Positions 48,829 through 63,618 of a stretch of 64,000 bases of DNA are shown here, piece after piece; position 1 is the stretch's first letter; the number at the start of each line of letters is the position of its first letter. A program made the translations under genes and the position numbers. The stretch lies in contig CM046879.1 in the NCBI GenBank assembly GCA_025667525.1, positions 386,779,039 to 386,843,038 on the forward strand, given 5' to 3'. Source of the stretch: Glebionis coronaria (lineage: Eukaryota > Streptophyta > Magnoliopsida > Asterales > Asteraceae). Below the pieces are notes generated by a model. It was not told the DNA's origin and did no database searches. It saw only the letters and a list, made by a program, of their open reading frames with translations.

Positions 48829-48840
48829 AGGGGGGAAGAG
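48829..48840 (+). promoter_or_regulatory. Element D polypurine tract
   Basis: AGGGGGGAAGAG, one base before the 3' LTR, preceded by TTCGGGGACGAATTA, a motif usual at this place in plant gypsy elements. Confidence 0.88.
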
Positions 48841-48841
48841 T

Positions 48842-51752
48842 TGTAAAACCCGCATGCTTTTACCATGAATAGTACCCTTAAGATCGTACGTACTAGATTA
48901 AAACTTTCCTATTATAGCATGATTACGATTACGTGTTAGGATTTTATGTATTATGTACATGTTAGAACACGATAAGTATTTACTACGCACGAGCACGCAA
49001 TAATTATTTGACAATATTTAATCACGAACATGCGATCATGAAATCATGAACGTAATTAAATCACGAACTGTTATTAATTACGTATATATATTTATTACGA
49101 GCGTAAATAAATATATTAGGTCACGGTAATTATTTAACGAGAACACATTAAACACGAGAACAATTAATCACGAACGAGTAATTAAACAACGAGACACGGA
49201 AAACGGTATGGGTACCCTATGTGGGGCCCCTACCCACGGCAACAAGGGAGAGATGGGCCAAGCCCATCTCAAAATTTACTAAGAAGGGTAAAAGGAAAAT
49301 ATCACTACTCAATTCACTTTTATAGAAGATTTTTACAAAACCTAAAAAAGTTCTTCCTTCTCCTTTTTTCTTTCTTTTGGCCGCCACCCATAAACAAACC
49401 AAGAGGGTGTTTATCTGATCTTTGATCTTGGTTTTGGTGCAAGTGTTCGTGTTTGTTCATCGTTGTTTTGATCCACGCATTCGGTAATCCTTTTAACCCT
49501 TTTCTTTTGATTTGATCTTTTAAATAATTATGAACATGATGTGTTTTTTTTAAAAACCTAATTAAAACATAGATCTAACATGAAATTGGTTTTGGAATAA
49601 ATCAAAAAGGGTGTTTTAGGGGTGTTTGTTCTTGGCCGACGCCTAAACCGAACCCGAGGGGGTCTCGGTTTGGCTATTCGACCACCACCGAGACCATATG
49701 GTTCCGGTTGGTTGGTGTGGGTCCCACGGCAGCAACAAGACAAGGGTAACCCCGAAGTGGTTCGGAGTATGGTGTCGATTTCTTGTCCGGTTCATGGTTC
49801 TTAGTCAAGATCCGGTTCACGGTGTATGTTAAGATTATTATTTTTATAATCATATGTTAAAATTAAATTAATAAACATGACATGATTAATTTAATAACAT
49901 GACTTAGGTTATCTTAATTATTAAAAACCATGGTTATAATTAATTAATTAACATGACTTAGGTTATATTATTAGTAAATAATAATACATGTTTTAACCTA
50001 AGTATTTAACTTTATTTAATTAAAAACATGATATACTTTAATTAAATATTTTAACCTATAGTTTATTTTAATTACATGAAATAATTAATAAACTATACAT
50101 TATATCATATGACTTAGTAAATAATCATGAAAACACTTAGGCTTATATACTTAGCTTATTTAACCAGCTTATATCTAATTATGGAAACTTTCTATATTTA
50201 GAAACTTATTTAAATAAGGCAACTAATCTATCTATAGAAACTTTCTATTTTTAGAAACTTATTTATTTCAGGCAGCTAATCTATTTATGGAAACTTTCTA
50301 TTTTTAGAAACTTATCTATTTTAAGCAGTAATTCTATTTTTGGAAACTTTCTATTTTTTGAAACTTTCTATTTTTGGAAACTTTCTATTTATGGAAACTT
50401 TCTTTTTTTGGAAACTTTCTATTTTTGGAAACATTTTTTTTCATAACTTTCTATTTTTGGAAACTTTCTATTTTTGGAAACTTTCTAATTTAGGAAACCT
50501 TCTCTTTTTGGAAAGTTACTTATTATTACACAGTAAGTATAATAATACATGAATACCAGAAACACCTAATCAGAGTAGACAGAATATAAGATAAACACAG
50601 TTTAAGGCTTAAAACAGTAAAACATGATAAGAACATATAAATAAGCTAAGACATGACATTAGATCAGTTACGTATTAGTAAGCAGATACTTATTCATGTA
50701 TGTATTTATGTAGCCTTAGTGATACGGAAGTAGGATTCCTCTCAGTTCGTCTTCTCGTTCACTGGACATAAGGTACGCATTCCCGTCCTTTCAGTATGGA
50801 CATTCTTTCCTTATTAGGATTTCCCGTATGCAGCCAAATGTTTTTCCGTAGTATAAGTTATGTGTTGAATTGCTTATGTTTAATTTAGAATACCTATAGC
50901 CATATACATGCATGACCAGTTTCACCTAGTTATGAAGGTACCATAACCATAACATTAGAGGCACTGATGTTATGACTTCACCACGGCGGAGTGATTGCTC
51001 GTAGCGTCCCATCAGCTTTTGTACATTTATATTATATTTATCATGTGGGGCGTATGGGTGCATCCTAGTTACATGTTTTCAGTCAGGATTTCATGGTGAA
51101 TGTGGTGTGTACCTTGCATCCTTTACAAGGAGTTGATCCCTCCTACCCAAAACTAGTATATTAAATTAGAGGCAGCCCCTCTAATTTGCATGATGAGGTC
51201 ACCCCTCCAAGTATTCATGCACGGTGGATTTTCATGACCTATATTGGCTAATGGTAAAATATGTTAAACAGTTTTTACAGGATAAACAAAAAGCTTTTCA
51301 AACTATAAAACCAGTTTTATCAAGACTTAACCAGGTTACTCGGGACTTAGTTTCTTCCGCTGTTATATGTTATATGCTTATCCTATTCATGCTTTATTGT
51401 ACATCCGTGCACTGAGCATATTGCTCAGCCGTTTTCCTTTTCTATGTTCCCAAAACGGCAGGTACTCAGGGACGCTCGTAGACTTTAAGCGTATGTGCAT
51501 ATGGACTGGAAGCTTTCTAGCCTTTCTTTACCTTATGCATTTCCTTCCTTTTGATACATTGCTATGGACATTGTTTAGTCCTTTCCTTTACTATACTATG
51601 TTTGTGTGTGATGAGCTTTACTTTGGACTACCGATGTTGATTCCGGTATTTTCCTTTTTATGGTCATGTAATGTTTAGACATTTTTCCTTGTATGCTTTG
51701 ATGACACGCCATAATATGTGTGATGTTTCCATTATCAAAATGGGGTGTTACA
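48842..51752 (+). repeat. Element D 3' LTR
   Basis: Collinear with 36967-39914; it has the GC-rich block and inverted repeat (from about 49665) and an irregular 17-bp minisatellite (about 50180-50490), and lacks the 51-bp duplication. Followed by AGATT and element C. Confidence 0.93.
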
Positions 51753-51757
51753 AGATT

Positions 51758-53261
51758 CATCAAAGATAAAATAAAACAATCAGACTGAAACATTTATTCA
51801 TCTAACAATTCACTCTCAAACAGCAAAAGCTACTAATTAATTCTTAAAATGATAAAACTAAACTTAACCTTATGTTGAAGATGCCTTTGATGTACAAAAA
51901 CGCGCTGAGCATTCTTTTAACCTAAATCGACTCAAACCAACAACCCTCCATTCTCGAACCAAGTATCACCAATAACTGACACCATTCTCGAACCATCAAT
52001 ACCCTCACGTCACCGCAATTCAATCTTAACAGCTTCAATTTCTTTTTGACTTTTCCAGTGGGGAAAAGTTTTTAATCCCAACTCTTACTTTATCATTTAA
52101 ATTAGCTATTACTTAAGCTAATCCAAATAATATTTCAGTAATATCAATATAGAAACTTGGAGAATAAATGCAATAATTTTAACAGTAAAATAAACTCAAG
52201 AGAAGATTGAACTCGAAATCACTTTTATTAATTACTGAAAATAGTTACAATACTATAAAAAATAAAATTACAATTATTCTACTCCTAAATTGACATTATA
52301 ACAGTAAAAAGTAAAAATGGGATATTGAATTACAAGTTTTTGGGGGTTTTTATAGGCAACCCCCAAGCCCTCTTGAGGTGAGTTTGTTGAGCAGAAAATC
52401 ATTCTTGGACCTTGATTCTTCATCTCTCTTCTCTTTCTTGATCAAACGGATGTAAATAATCATCTCTCCCTCGGATCGCCAGCGTGGCAGGGTTTTGTGC
52501 TAGTTGTGTTTGTTTGGATGCTGATGTAGCCCTTTTTTATTGGTGCTTATGATTGGTGGTGATGAAATCCACCAATCATAGAGGAGAAGTGACGAGATTG
52601 GGATGCCATGTGGCCTTGATAGCTCCATCTTCTAAATCTCGAAAAAGTGGGCATTTGATTGAGGCGCGTGGAGTCTACATGCCACAGATAAGAAAATCCC
52701 CAAATCTTGATTAGGGTTTGGGTGTGATATTTTTTTTCTCTCTGCGTTTCTTTTTCTTTCTAGGTTGTAACGAAGGGGAAAGAATGAGTTGTAAACGTTT
52801 GACCAAAGTGAAAAGATATAACTTAATATACTTTTTAATCGTCCCTTTAGGTTTAACCTAATTGGCCTTGCCCCATTAATATCACTTCACCGTCTCATGT
52901 CTTTTGTTGAATATTTGGGCTTCGGCCATTTTTGGAATAAACATAACATCTATCCATCCCATGTTTTAGGGCCCAATTGTGAATACAAATCTCCCAATAT
53001 TGGGCTTTAAGGCCCAATATACAAATGTGGTTCCCACTAAGCCCATTTAACTTGATAAAGATAAGTCCTCGAATAAACGACTTGATTTTTGGCTTTCTCG
53101 ATCTTTTCTTCAAACTCATGTCGTTTTTGCCGGTTTTCGTGATCTTTGGTACCTACACACATGAAAGAACAAATATACATATACAAGGCCATTTTCACTG
53201 GTTTTATGCATTTTAGGCTTGTTTTATGATACAAATGATATGAGTAATTACACTCATATCA
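51758..53261 (-). repeat. Element C 5' LTR, right part
   Basis: Continues the C LTR from TCATCAAAG (compare 15660 onward) to CATATCA at 53261. Its end (53236-53261) is the same TGATATGAGT/ACTCATATCA palindrome as in the other LTR. Followed by the ACAGG duplication. Confidence 0.9.
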
Positions 53262-53266
53262 ACAGG

Positions 53267-53553
53267 ACTGGCCATATTTAGTCGCATGTGCTTTTATTCG
53301 AATATTTTTCTTGGTGAACCGACCTATATGCGTTCACATTAGCTCATGTCATTTTGTTTTGATGAACCGACCCATAGGCGTTCATCCTCGTTATGTCAGT
53401 TTTGTTTTGGTAAACCAACCCATAGGCGTTCCCCCAAACTCATGTCAATTACATTTGGTTGTGCCTTCATAAACTGTTTCATACATCATTTTCTTATGTT
53501 TATCATACGTTCTAATCAGATTAATCATTTCATTTTCATTTTTAAACTGTCAG
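53267..53553 (+). other. Element A leader, second part, with 48-49 bp repeats
   Basis: Continues the leader cut at 14294 (ACTGGCCATATTTAGTCGCA, as in D). It contains three copies, starting at 53314, 53363 and 53411, of a unit containing TGAACCGACCCATAGGCGTT and CATGTCA-TTTTGTTTT. It ends CTGTCAG before the gag ATG, as in D. Confidence 0.75.
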
Positions 53554-54370
53554 ATGGTCATGACATGCGAACAGGAGCTAGCAACAGCTCTGAAAGCTAT
53601 GCTTCCGCAAATCAGGAACCATATTCGAAATGAATACCAAAACATTCCCAATAAGAACAATCCTCCTCCTCCTCCACCAGTTACTTTACACACTTGGCTT
53701 GAGAGGTTTAACAAGAAGAAACCTAGATCTTTTGAGAAAGTTGAGACTTCATCTGATGCGAAAGACTGTATTTCACATATGGAGAAAAAATTTTATGCCA
53801 TGGGATGCGATGGTGTCTACAAGGCAAGGTTGGCTTGCTATAAGTTTGAAGGAGATGACTTGCATTGGTGGAGGGCATACAAGTTAGCAAATGGAGGTGA
53901 TGTTTGGCTAGTTGTGTTGACTTGGGGGCAGTTCAAGACTCTATTTCATGGGCAGTTCTTTCTGACATTTGAGTAGGAGGGAATCAAGAGGGACTATCAC
54001 TCCATTCATCAGAGAACTAGAGAGACTAGCACTGAGTTCATGCACAAGTTTCTTAGGTTGGCTGGATTCTTAGGCGCGACTGCGGGTACTACGAAAGAAC
54101 AAGCTAAGCACTTTAGATGGGCTCTGTACGCCTCCACAGCAGCTCGTTTACTTAGTTCTACTTATGCTAATGTGGCACAAGTTAATGATGCAACACGTAG
54201 CTAGGAAATGCTACATGATCGTGATGACTACGAGGAACAAGCTCGTCCTTAGAAGTGGTATAAATTTCAGTCATCAAGCGTTATCATTTCATTTCAATCT
54301 TTATGTTCATTTATACCTTTTTCATATCCAATTGTATCTTCAGGCAGAAGGGTGGAGACCGGTCCCAACC
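53554..54370 (+). pseudogene. Element A gag (truncated), with intron 54258-54343
   Basis: ATG at 53554. It is similar to D gag: a proline run (NPPPPPPVTLHTWLERFNKK), HMEKKFYAMGCDGVYKARLA, FEGDDLHWWRAY, FKTLFHGQFF, then TAG at 53974, the same position as in D. It continues with DYHSIHQRT and HKFLRLAGFLGATAG, and has further TAG codons at 54202 and 54250. Exon 1 ends AAG TG at 54257; GTATAAATTT...ATCTTCAG forms an 86-bp intron. Exon 2 then reads on in phase (QKGGDRSQ) for 27 bases before element E enters at 54371. Remaining gag and pol are not in the window. Confidence 0.82.
54258..54343 (+). other. Probable intron 1 in element A gag (86 bp)
   Basis: GT at 54258, AG at 54342-54343. It lies at the same codon and phase as intron 1 of element D. 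Only the ends and the ATGTATCTT/TTGTATCTT region before the acceptor are clearly alike; the flanking exons are better conserved than the intron body. Confidence 0.65.
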
Positions 54371-57545
<3,175 letters not shown>

Positions 57546-60500
57546 TATGACTTTTAATTATCGTTTACGTTATTTACGTTTTTAAATAGTTTTAACATAT
57601 AGTAATTTATAAGCTATGACAATATGCGGTCGGAATATTTTGAATTAGGTAATTGGGTTGTATAATTCTTTTGTAAAAATAGGCTTAAGTTTATTTGCTT
57701 GTGTGTTTTTTTATGTTTTTCTTATTTTGAAAGAAACCGAAGTTGTCTTGTGATCCATTAGGTATTGAGTACGAATGTTGTTTTTCTGTGTATTCGTAAT
57801 ATCTATATATTGGATGTACAAAACATTGTAGTTTTATTAATGTTCTTATAAAAGTGATACTTGGTGTTTTTAAAGTATCACAAAAAACAATTTGTATGTT
57901 TTTTGTAACTTTGAGGTTATGAATAATTTTTTTTAATATACGGATTAAGTTGTAAATATTTTAAAAACAATGTTTGTTATTCAATTCATTTTGACCACAG
58001 TCGTTTTTTTCTATTTGGCAATTTCTACGTTGCGGTTATTAGCGATATCATTTGATCAAAAACAGGTTCTATTGTTAGTCATGATAATGCTTAGCTTATT
58101 GTATATGTTAAAATTAAGTCTGGGCACCTAAATAGTTAAATAAATGGGTCAACCGGGCATACTTCACCGGGACTTTGTTACTTGTAAAACTAAATCTTAA
58201 AAAGGCGATATTCATTTAAAAGTGGGAACTGCCAGCTTTAAGGGACACTTTATAGTATTGAAGTCAGAATAAACTTTGCAAATATTCGGAATTGTACTAT
58301 CTTATTCATTAGAAATCTATCAAATATACAGGTCCATAAAATTTCTTTAAGAAATAAGTCGCTCTAAACATGTTTCTATTGAAAAAACTGTGACCATTAA
58401 CTGACATCAAGATAGTACACAATGAAGGAATTGCGGGCATTTATATACATCCGTTTAAAATTAGAATTTTTAGCATAACCAAACACCCCTTAAAACTTCA
58501 AGTTTACAATAATTATAATTATCTTTTACAGTTTTTTGTTTAGCTAAATATTGGTGTTAAGAAATTTTACGTTGTACAAAAAAATTTCAATCTTAGTATT
58601 TAAGTATATTAGTAAGTATATTTTTATTGTTTCTTAAGTAAACGTATAGAATTGTTATTAACTTTAATAAATATTATACATGACAAAAGATGAAAAGACT
58701 TGTATACTAAGTAATAAAAAAGTTATCAGTTCTTTATTTTTAAACCTTGTTGTAAAATATTATATGTAAATATTCTTTTGGGAAAAAGGTTTTTTGAAAG
58801 GAAACTTAAAACAAAGGTTTTTGAAGTATAAAAGGTTTTGATGTGCAAAAACGAATTATACCTTGTAAGCGGTGTTATTGTTGCCAATATATCGATAGAG
58901 ACTTTTTGTCTTTCCAAAAAGTAAATTAAACGCAGTAACTTGATTTCAAACATCTGATATTTGTTTCTATGGGTTTAAGGTTAATCTTCTACATATTTGT
59001 TGTAAATGTTAAATATCGTATGATGATATAAGAAAACAATATTGTGATACTGAAGTTGGGCTATAAGAAAAAACTTGAGTTAATGTTTCATTTTTCATCA
59101 AAGATATTAACAATAACCTAAACTATTAAAAAATCATACTAAAACATATACTAATACGGTTAGATTTCGACATCATCAGCAAAACCAATATAGTCTTTCA
59201 CCTCATTTTAGTATAAAATCCAAAACTTGCAAAGTATGGTGGCTTAGTAGCGAATGTAGTTTGGGTTTGACACACGAAAATTAAAAATCTAATCGAATCC
59301 GAATTAGAACCAAACCGAAACAAAATTCGGGTTATGGGTTATAACCGAAGTTATACATATATATATTTTTATATATATTTATATATATATAATAATTATT
59401 AAAATTTAATCCTAATAAAAAATACAATTTTTATATTTGAAATAATTTTTTTTGTTAAATATTTAAATAACTATGAATTCCTTAAGAAAAATTCGGATAA
59501 TTCAGGTTAACCCGAGAATCGAACCAAATTCAAATTCGGTTTTTGGTTAGGTTTGGTTTTCGGTCCGATTCGGTTTTCGAATTGACCCTGAAGAAAAAAT
59601 TAGAACCGAAAGACACCCGTAACTGAATGTATACTTCTTGAGACATAGACTACACGACAGTAAATTGTGCCAAAGAAAAATTCTAAATAAAGAAAGCACA
59701 GTGAAAGCCAGCCAATTGATTATTATTGTTACTACCAACTTAACAACTTGATTATAAAAGTAATTACATAGGATCTGATTGTCATAAATATATATTCATA
59801 TGTTACAAACATCAATATTCCTTGAGCATGAAATCATGTCCATGAAGTGTGTCTTGGCATGTTCTTCGTTTGGCTTCGTGACCAACAAAAATCCACATAG
59901 TATATCACTATAAACTATCATAAAACCAAACACATTCTAACATCAGTCATTTGCAAAAATACAGTGATCATAACCTAAATTCCAACTTTATTAAGAATAA
60001 AAAGTTATTGTTTTGGATAAAGTAGAATATGAAACCCAACTTAGACTCAAGTGTCTTAAAATTAAGAGTTATACAGATCAATTCGAAGAATTTTTATCCT
60101 TTATACCTGATTGAGCCAAAATCATTCAAAGTCCATCAGCTTGAGGGAAATACTTTCACCATCTACAGTAACATCCTTCACCTACATTATGAAATCTATT
60201 TGGTTATGGAATCCTAATAACCAAGCATGGGGAAAAAGCTTGTGTGTAATGTAGTAATATAGTATGTTTGACAGTGTACGTGTATATGTCCATTTGGGCA
60301 GATGATCCTCATCAGATGTAAAAAAAGCTTTCAAGATGAACTAAAGCAGAAAAGGGGAAGACATTTTTTGTCTTGGTTAACCTTTTTCCAGTACACAGCC
60401 TATAAGTATATAAGGTCTTTAGGAAGTTGTATGCGATTAATTGTTTTAACATTTGCGAAAGAAGCGAGCAGGCATTAGCCTTTCTTCAGTTAGAGTACTA

Positions 60501-61687
60501 CATATGATCAGATTTAGCTAAAGACACAAAACAACTCGAATAAGTATAAAGTAATAATAATATCTATAACTTACCTACATTTTCATTGTTCTATGTAATT
60601 CTTCGACTACATTGTTCACTGTCGCCTTTTTCCAACCTTTATGAAATTTTAGAAATAAAAAATGTATTGTATATGGGTACAGATCCCAGCAGATCAGTAC
60701 GGGAGAAAAGAGAGAGTCAGCTACACCAAAAGAAATTACCAAAGCTGTATGTTTCTGAAATAGACAACCATTAAACCACCATCTTCATCAGCAGTCAAAC
60801 CTGCCAGTACAGATGATTTGAGTTAAGGTCCATAATGGATTGTTTGGGTTAGCTTATCATAAAAGCCATCTTCAAAGAGATATTGAACAAAATTAATTTT
60901 TTAGCTTCCACGCAAGACGTATCAAAATTCGATCTCAATTTAAAAGCTATATAGTGACATACGATTTATTGATAGCATCCATCTAAAAGAACCTCAATAG
61001 TGATTTATTCATAGTCTCCAACTTGTACATAAGAACCCTATAAGTATAACATGTGTTACAGGAAAGATATTGAAGCAACCATATACATATACAATTCCAA
61101 ATTATGATACATTTATGAGTATCGCCCAAAGGTAATTGTTGTCCTTATGCTTGTTCGGCTAACCTTTGCTTGTTCCAGATTCCCCCGCATTAATCTTTTG
61201 TCTAAAACTATCTGTATCATCTCTTCCACGGTTGAGTATGTCTACAGAGCCATTAACTTTCGCCTATCGTGCAAATAAGTTTATATTGAAAAGTTCACAT
61301 ATAAATGGAAGCCAAGTTTAAATTGCTAAAGAAATAAAAAGAATAACTTTAAACGGCAATCCTTGATTTACTCTATATCTTTACACTTAGACTTTGTTGC
61401 ATCTAAAACATTTTTCTTTTTATTCAAACTTAACTATTACCACCCCACTTGTTGCTAGCAACCAAAGATTGTAATCCACCTACAATAACTTTTAAAAATC
61501 ACATCATAAACTTTGCTCTTGAGATCTTCTTTTCATGCTCAAAATCTATAAATATAAAAAGTGAAAAGTTACCCGGTTCGAAGTGTCTTCACTTGTTCTA
61601 TTCTAGGTTGCAAATTTACACCATACTGTATTTTATCTATAAAAAAATCTGTAAATATGCCTAGTGCTATAAGTGTAACCCATTCAC
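57546..61687. other. AT-rich sequence without recognised genes
   Basis: No open frame above about 75 codons and no domain or LTR that I recognise. It holds the inverted AACCGAA-rich segment at 59275-59600 (separate entry). It may be the interior of the Helitron or ordinary intergenic DNA. Confidence 0.6.
59275..59600. repeat. AACCGAA-rich foldback segment
   Basis: The left side is rich in AATCGAATCC, GAACCAAACCGAAAC and GGGTTATAACCG; the right side is rich in GGTTTTCGGTCCGATTCGGTTTTCG. The two sides are roughly complementary, with an AT-rich centre at 59355-59470. This is a familiar kind of plant intergenic repeat. No terminal duplication could be set. Confidence 0.55.
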
Positions 61688-61825
61688 CTTCCTTAGATGG
61701 CCATTGTGAAATCCTGCATAAAGCTTTTCAGTTGTACACTTTAGTTCAGGTATCGCTGAAATCACAGCCACATGATCACCATTGGATGATTTGATATCTG
61801 ATATGTCTATAGATGCTCCTAAAAT
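61688..61825 (-). pseudogene. KH-domain exon fragment, second half
   Basis: On the minus strand AACAG precedes ATTTTAGGAGC, and the frame reads ILGASIDISDIKSSNGDHVA, then VISAIPELKCTTEKLYAG, ending AAG before GTGAAT. It resembles the second half of KH domains in plant poly(C)-binding-type proteins (HEN4/At4g18375 group), where a GAxIEISDxKSSxGDRVALIS pattern is usual. The first few residues of that exon seem to be missing. Together with the next entry it makes one split KH domain; RNA binding is inferred from the family only. Confidence 0.6.
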
Positions 61826-61935
61826 CTGTTAATAAAACAAAAACCAAATGAGAACTTTGCATAAGATACTTAATCATATGTCTTATCAGACAAAAGAAGA
61901 TGCCATAAAGAAATGTAAGATATGATATACCATAC

Positions 61936-61992
61936 CAATTTAGCTCCACCTCTACCCATCACTTTACCAACCGCATGACCAAGAACCAACAT
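61936..61992 (-). pseudogene. KH-domain exon fragment, first half
   Basis: The minus strand reads MLVLGHAVGKVMGRGGAKL and then GTATGG, a splice donor. VGKVMGRGG is the GxxG loop of a KH RNA-binding domain. An acceptor may lie at CGGAG just upstream. The same strand and order as 61688-61825, separated by a 110-bp presumed intron. No other KH repeats of such a gene were found in the window. Confidence 0.6.
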
Positions 61993-62328
61993 CTCCGAGG
62001 CAGAAAATGACAATTTGATTGAGATCAAAAATTAAAATAAATGAGTAGCAATGAGGTATTGCTAAAATTTTACGAAAAAAAGTACTCACCCTCCATAATG
62101 CTACCTTGAAGAATAAGAAAAATTTTCGTACAACTACAATGATCATGTGTACAATTGATACATGTGAGTCCCGTCAATTATATTTACGTTACAATTTATA
62201 CTACATGCGTACAATTGATACTACATGTGAGTCCCAATGGGGCTTAAACATAAGTTACAATATTTACACGCTCGTCTATTTTTACATAATGGGTGTGCAT
62301 AAAATCTAGTGAGTGGCGATATAATATA

Positions 62329-62386
62329 GGATGATAAAGGTTGCAGGTCAAAGTAAAGGATGATAAAGGTTGCAGGTCAAAGTTTC
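62329..62386 (+). repeat. 29-bp tandem duplication
   Basis: GGATGATAAAGGTTGCAGGT and the next nine bases occur twice (62329, 62358). Nearby, GTACAATTGATA...CATGTGAGTCCC also occurs twice (about 62150 and 62210). Confidence 0.9.
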
Positions 62387-62919
62387 AAAAAGATTCTCAT
62401 ACTTGAAATGAAAGTGATAATCGAGTATTTAAACCTGGTCTGACCTCGATAAAACCTTGTGAATACTATTTATAAGTTGTGGTTAACTTACTCATTAAAG
62501 CTTATGGCTTTTGTATAAAGCCGTGTTTAGGGTGAGTTTAGGATTGCTTATTTTTAAAGCATATATCTACCTATGAAGTTGCATATTTATCTACGCCATA
62601 GACACATGTGCGTACACAATACCAATCGCCATGTAACTTTATTTTTACTTCGATAATGACATGTAGGTCAAGTGGTCGACCCATATTCTGGCCATAATAC
62701 CTTCCACGCGTAGCTCATCTTCATCTAGGATGTTTTTGTGAGGTATCGTTGATCCACTGCATCAAAACCTTGAGGTCTTGTAACATCCCACTGTAGATCA
62801 TTTTAAAGTTTTTGCGGGATAAGGAAGTGCAGAAAAAGGGTGATAATAACAAACCTGAAATAGGAGGGAACTAAATTAAAAGTGATTTTTAAATAAAGGC
62901 ACGAAAACAAATCAAACAT

Positions 62920-63057
62920 GTTTAGTAAAATATCGACTATCTGTCCTCTTGTGGTTCGAGGCATAACATAAATTGAAGCAATGTCAACGTAACTTTGGGT
63001 AGTAATGATTACATCGACTGAGACTTGGATGATTTTCATGATCATATGGGTAAGTTG
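62920..63057 (-). other. Possible exon, unknown protein
   Basis: On the minus strand TTTTAG precedes CAACTTACCC; the open frame reads QLTHMIMKIIQVSVDVIITT and includes YVMPRTTRGQIVDILLNM. The left end is not fixed. It can be joined in frame to the exon at 63126-63198. I do not recognise the protein. Confidence 0.35.
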
Positions 63058-63125
63058 CTAAAAGAAAAGCATAATGTCAAATCTCATCAAAGAGGTAGCA
63101 AGATGCAAATTAAATAAAGGCTCAC

Positions 63126-63198
63126 CTGGTACTCTGCAAATTCAATAGTCAATGTCTTCGAAGTCTTGCCTACTTGAAGTAATTTATGAGGTTCCTTT
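63126..63198 (-). other. Possible exon, unknown protein
   Basis: On the minus strand the frame reads EPHKLLQVGKTSKTLTIEFA and EYQ, then a good donor (CAG before GTGAGC). The acceptor CCAAAG is only approximate. It lies between the other two possible exons on the same strand. Confidence 0.4.
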
Positions 63199-63364
63199 GG
63201 TTTAAGAACAAAAAAAATCGGATTAACTTCTGTTTTCATTAACGTTAATTAATGAAAAATTAACGTAAGTAATTATCACTAACTGAAAAGACATTCATTA
63301 GAGTTTGTTGTAACCTGCAAAGATAATCATGTTAATTAGCCAATGTATATGCAACTCACATTAC

Positions 63365-63618
63365 CGATCACTATTGATTCGTTATCTTTTCCTGGTGATT
63401 CAGGAAGCCTTGGTTCAGCTTCAAAGTTTGTAAAACCCAATGAACTGATCATCTTCTCCTGCACCACACCAGATAGGTCGTCAATAACTAAGTCAGTTGC
63501 AAAAATTTGAACATTAGCACAAAGTTTACTCAGATCCACAAAAACACTACCTTGAACTTCATCTTTTCCAACAAAACTCTCTTCATACAAAAGAAAATTA
63601 AGATTATCAAACACGAAC
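63365..63618 (-). other. Possible exon (254 bp), unknown protein
   Basis: On the minus strand AATCACAG precedes GTTCGTGTTT, and a single frame without stops runs 84 codons (FVFDNLNFLLYEESFVGKDE, then VQGSVFVDLSKLCANVQIF, ending ESIVIG) to a donor GTAATG. Codon-like composition, clean splice borders and absence of stops suggest a real or recently captured exon. No family is recognised. Confidence 0.45.

Larger units (their letters stand above)
36967..51752 (+). mobile_element. Tekay element D (intron-bearing gag family)
   Basis: Direct LTRs 36967-39914 and 48842-51752, target duplication AGATT (36962-36966, 51753-51757) inside the LTR of element C. The interior has a tRNA-iMet primer site, a leader with short repeats, gag split by three apparent introns, protease, RT, RNase H, integrase, and a chromodomain interrupted by element G. 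Gag-pol is otherwise collinear but has seven nonsense codons and one 1-bp deletion, so it is dead. It is the same family as element A. Confidence 0.95.
14295..53261 (-). mobile_element. Athila-like element C, gag-protease only, minus strand
   Basis: Bounded by LTRs TGATATG...CATATCA and the target duplication ACAGG. Its own sequence is 14295-17162 (3' LTR), 17163-19399 and 31698-35686 (interior), 35687-36966 and 51758-53261 (5' LTR). On the minus strand the order is 5' LTR, tRNA-Asp-type primer site, gag, protease-like segment, a long acidic tail, a non-coding 3' end, a polypurine tract and the 3' LTR. No reverse transcriptase, RNase H or integrase is found in its roughly 6.2 kb of interior. 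It is therefore a non-autonomous gag-protease element. Elements F and D were inserted into it later. Confidence 0.88.
4201..54370 (+). mobile_element. Tekay element A (host of nested insertions)
   Basis: A plus-strand Ty3/gypsy Tekay-type element of the same family as D. Its own sequence in the window is 4201-6639 and 13585-14132 (5' LTR), 14133-14294 and 53267-53553 (primer site and leader), and 53554-54370 (gag). It is interrupted by element B in the LTR and by element C in the leader, and is cut in gag by element E at 54371. It entered the copia LTR; the five bases before it are TCGGG, the expected target duplication, whose partner is not in the window. Pol and the 3' LTR are outside the window or lost. 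Confidence 0.85.

Noticed and set aside
62106..62309. 67-codon plus-strand frame with a repeated peptide
   Set aside because: Arises from short duplicated DNA around 62150-62240; no homology seen.
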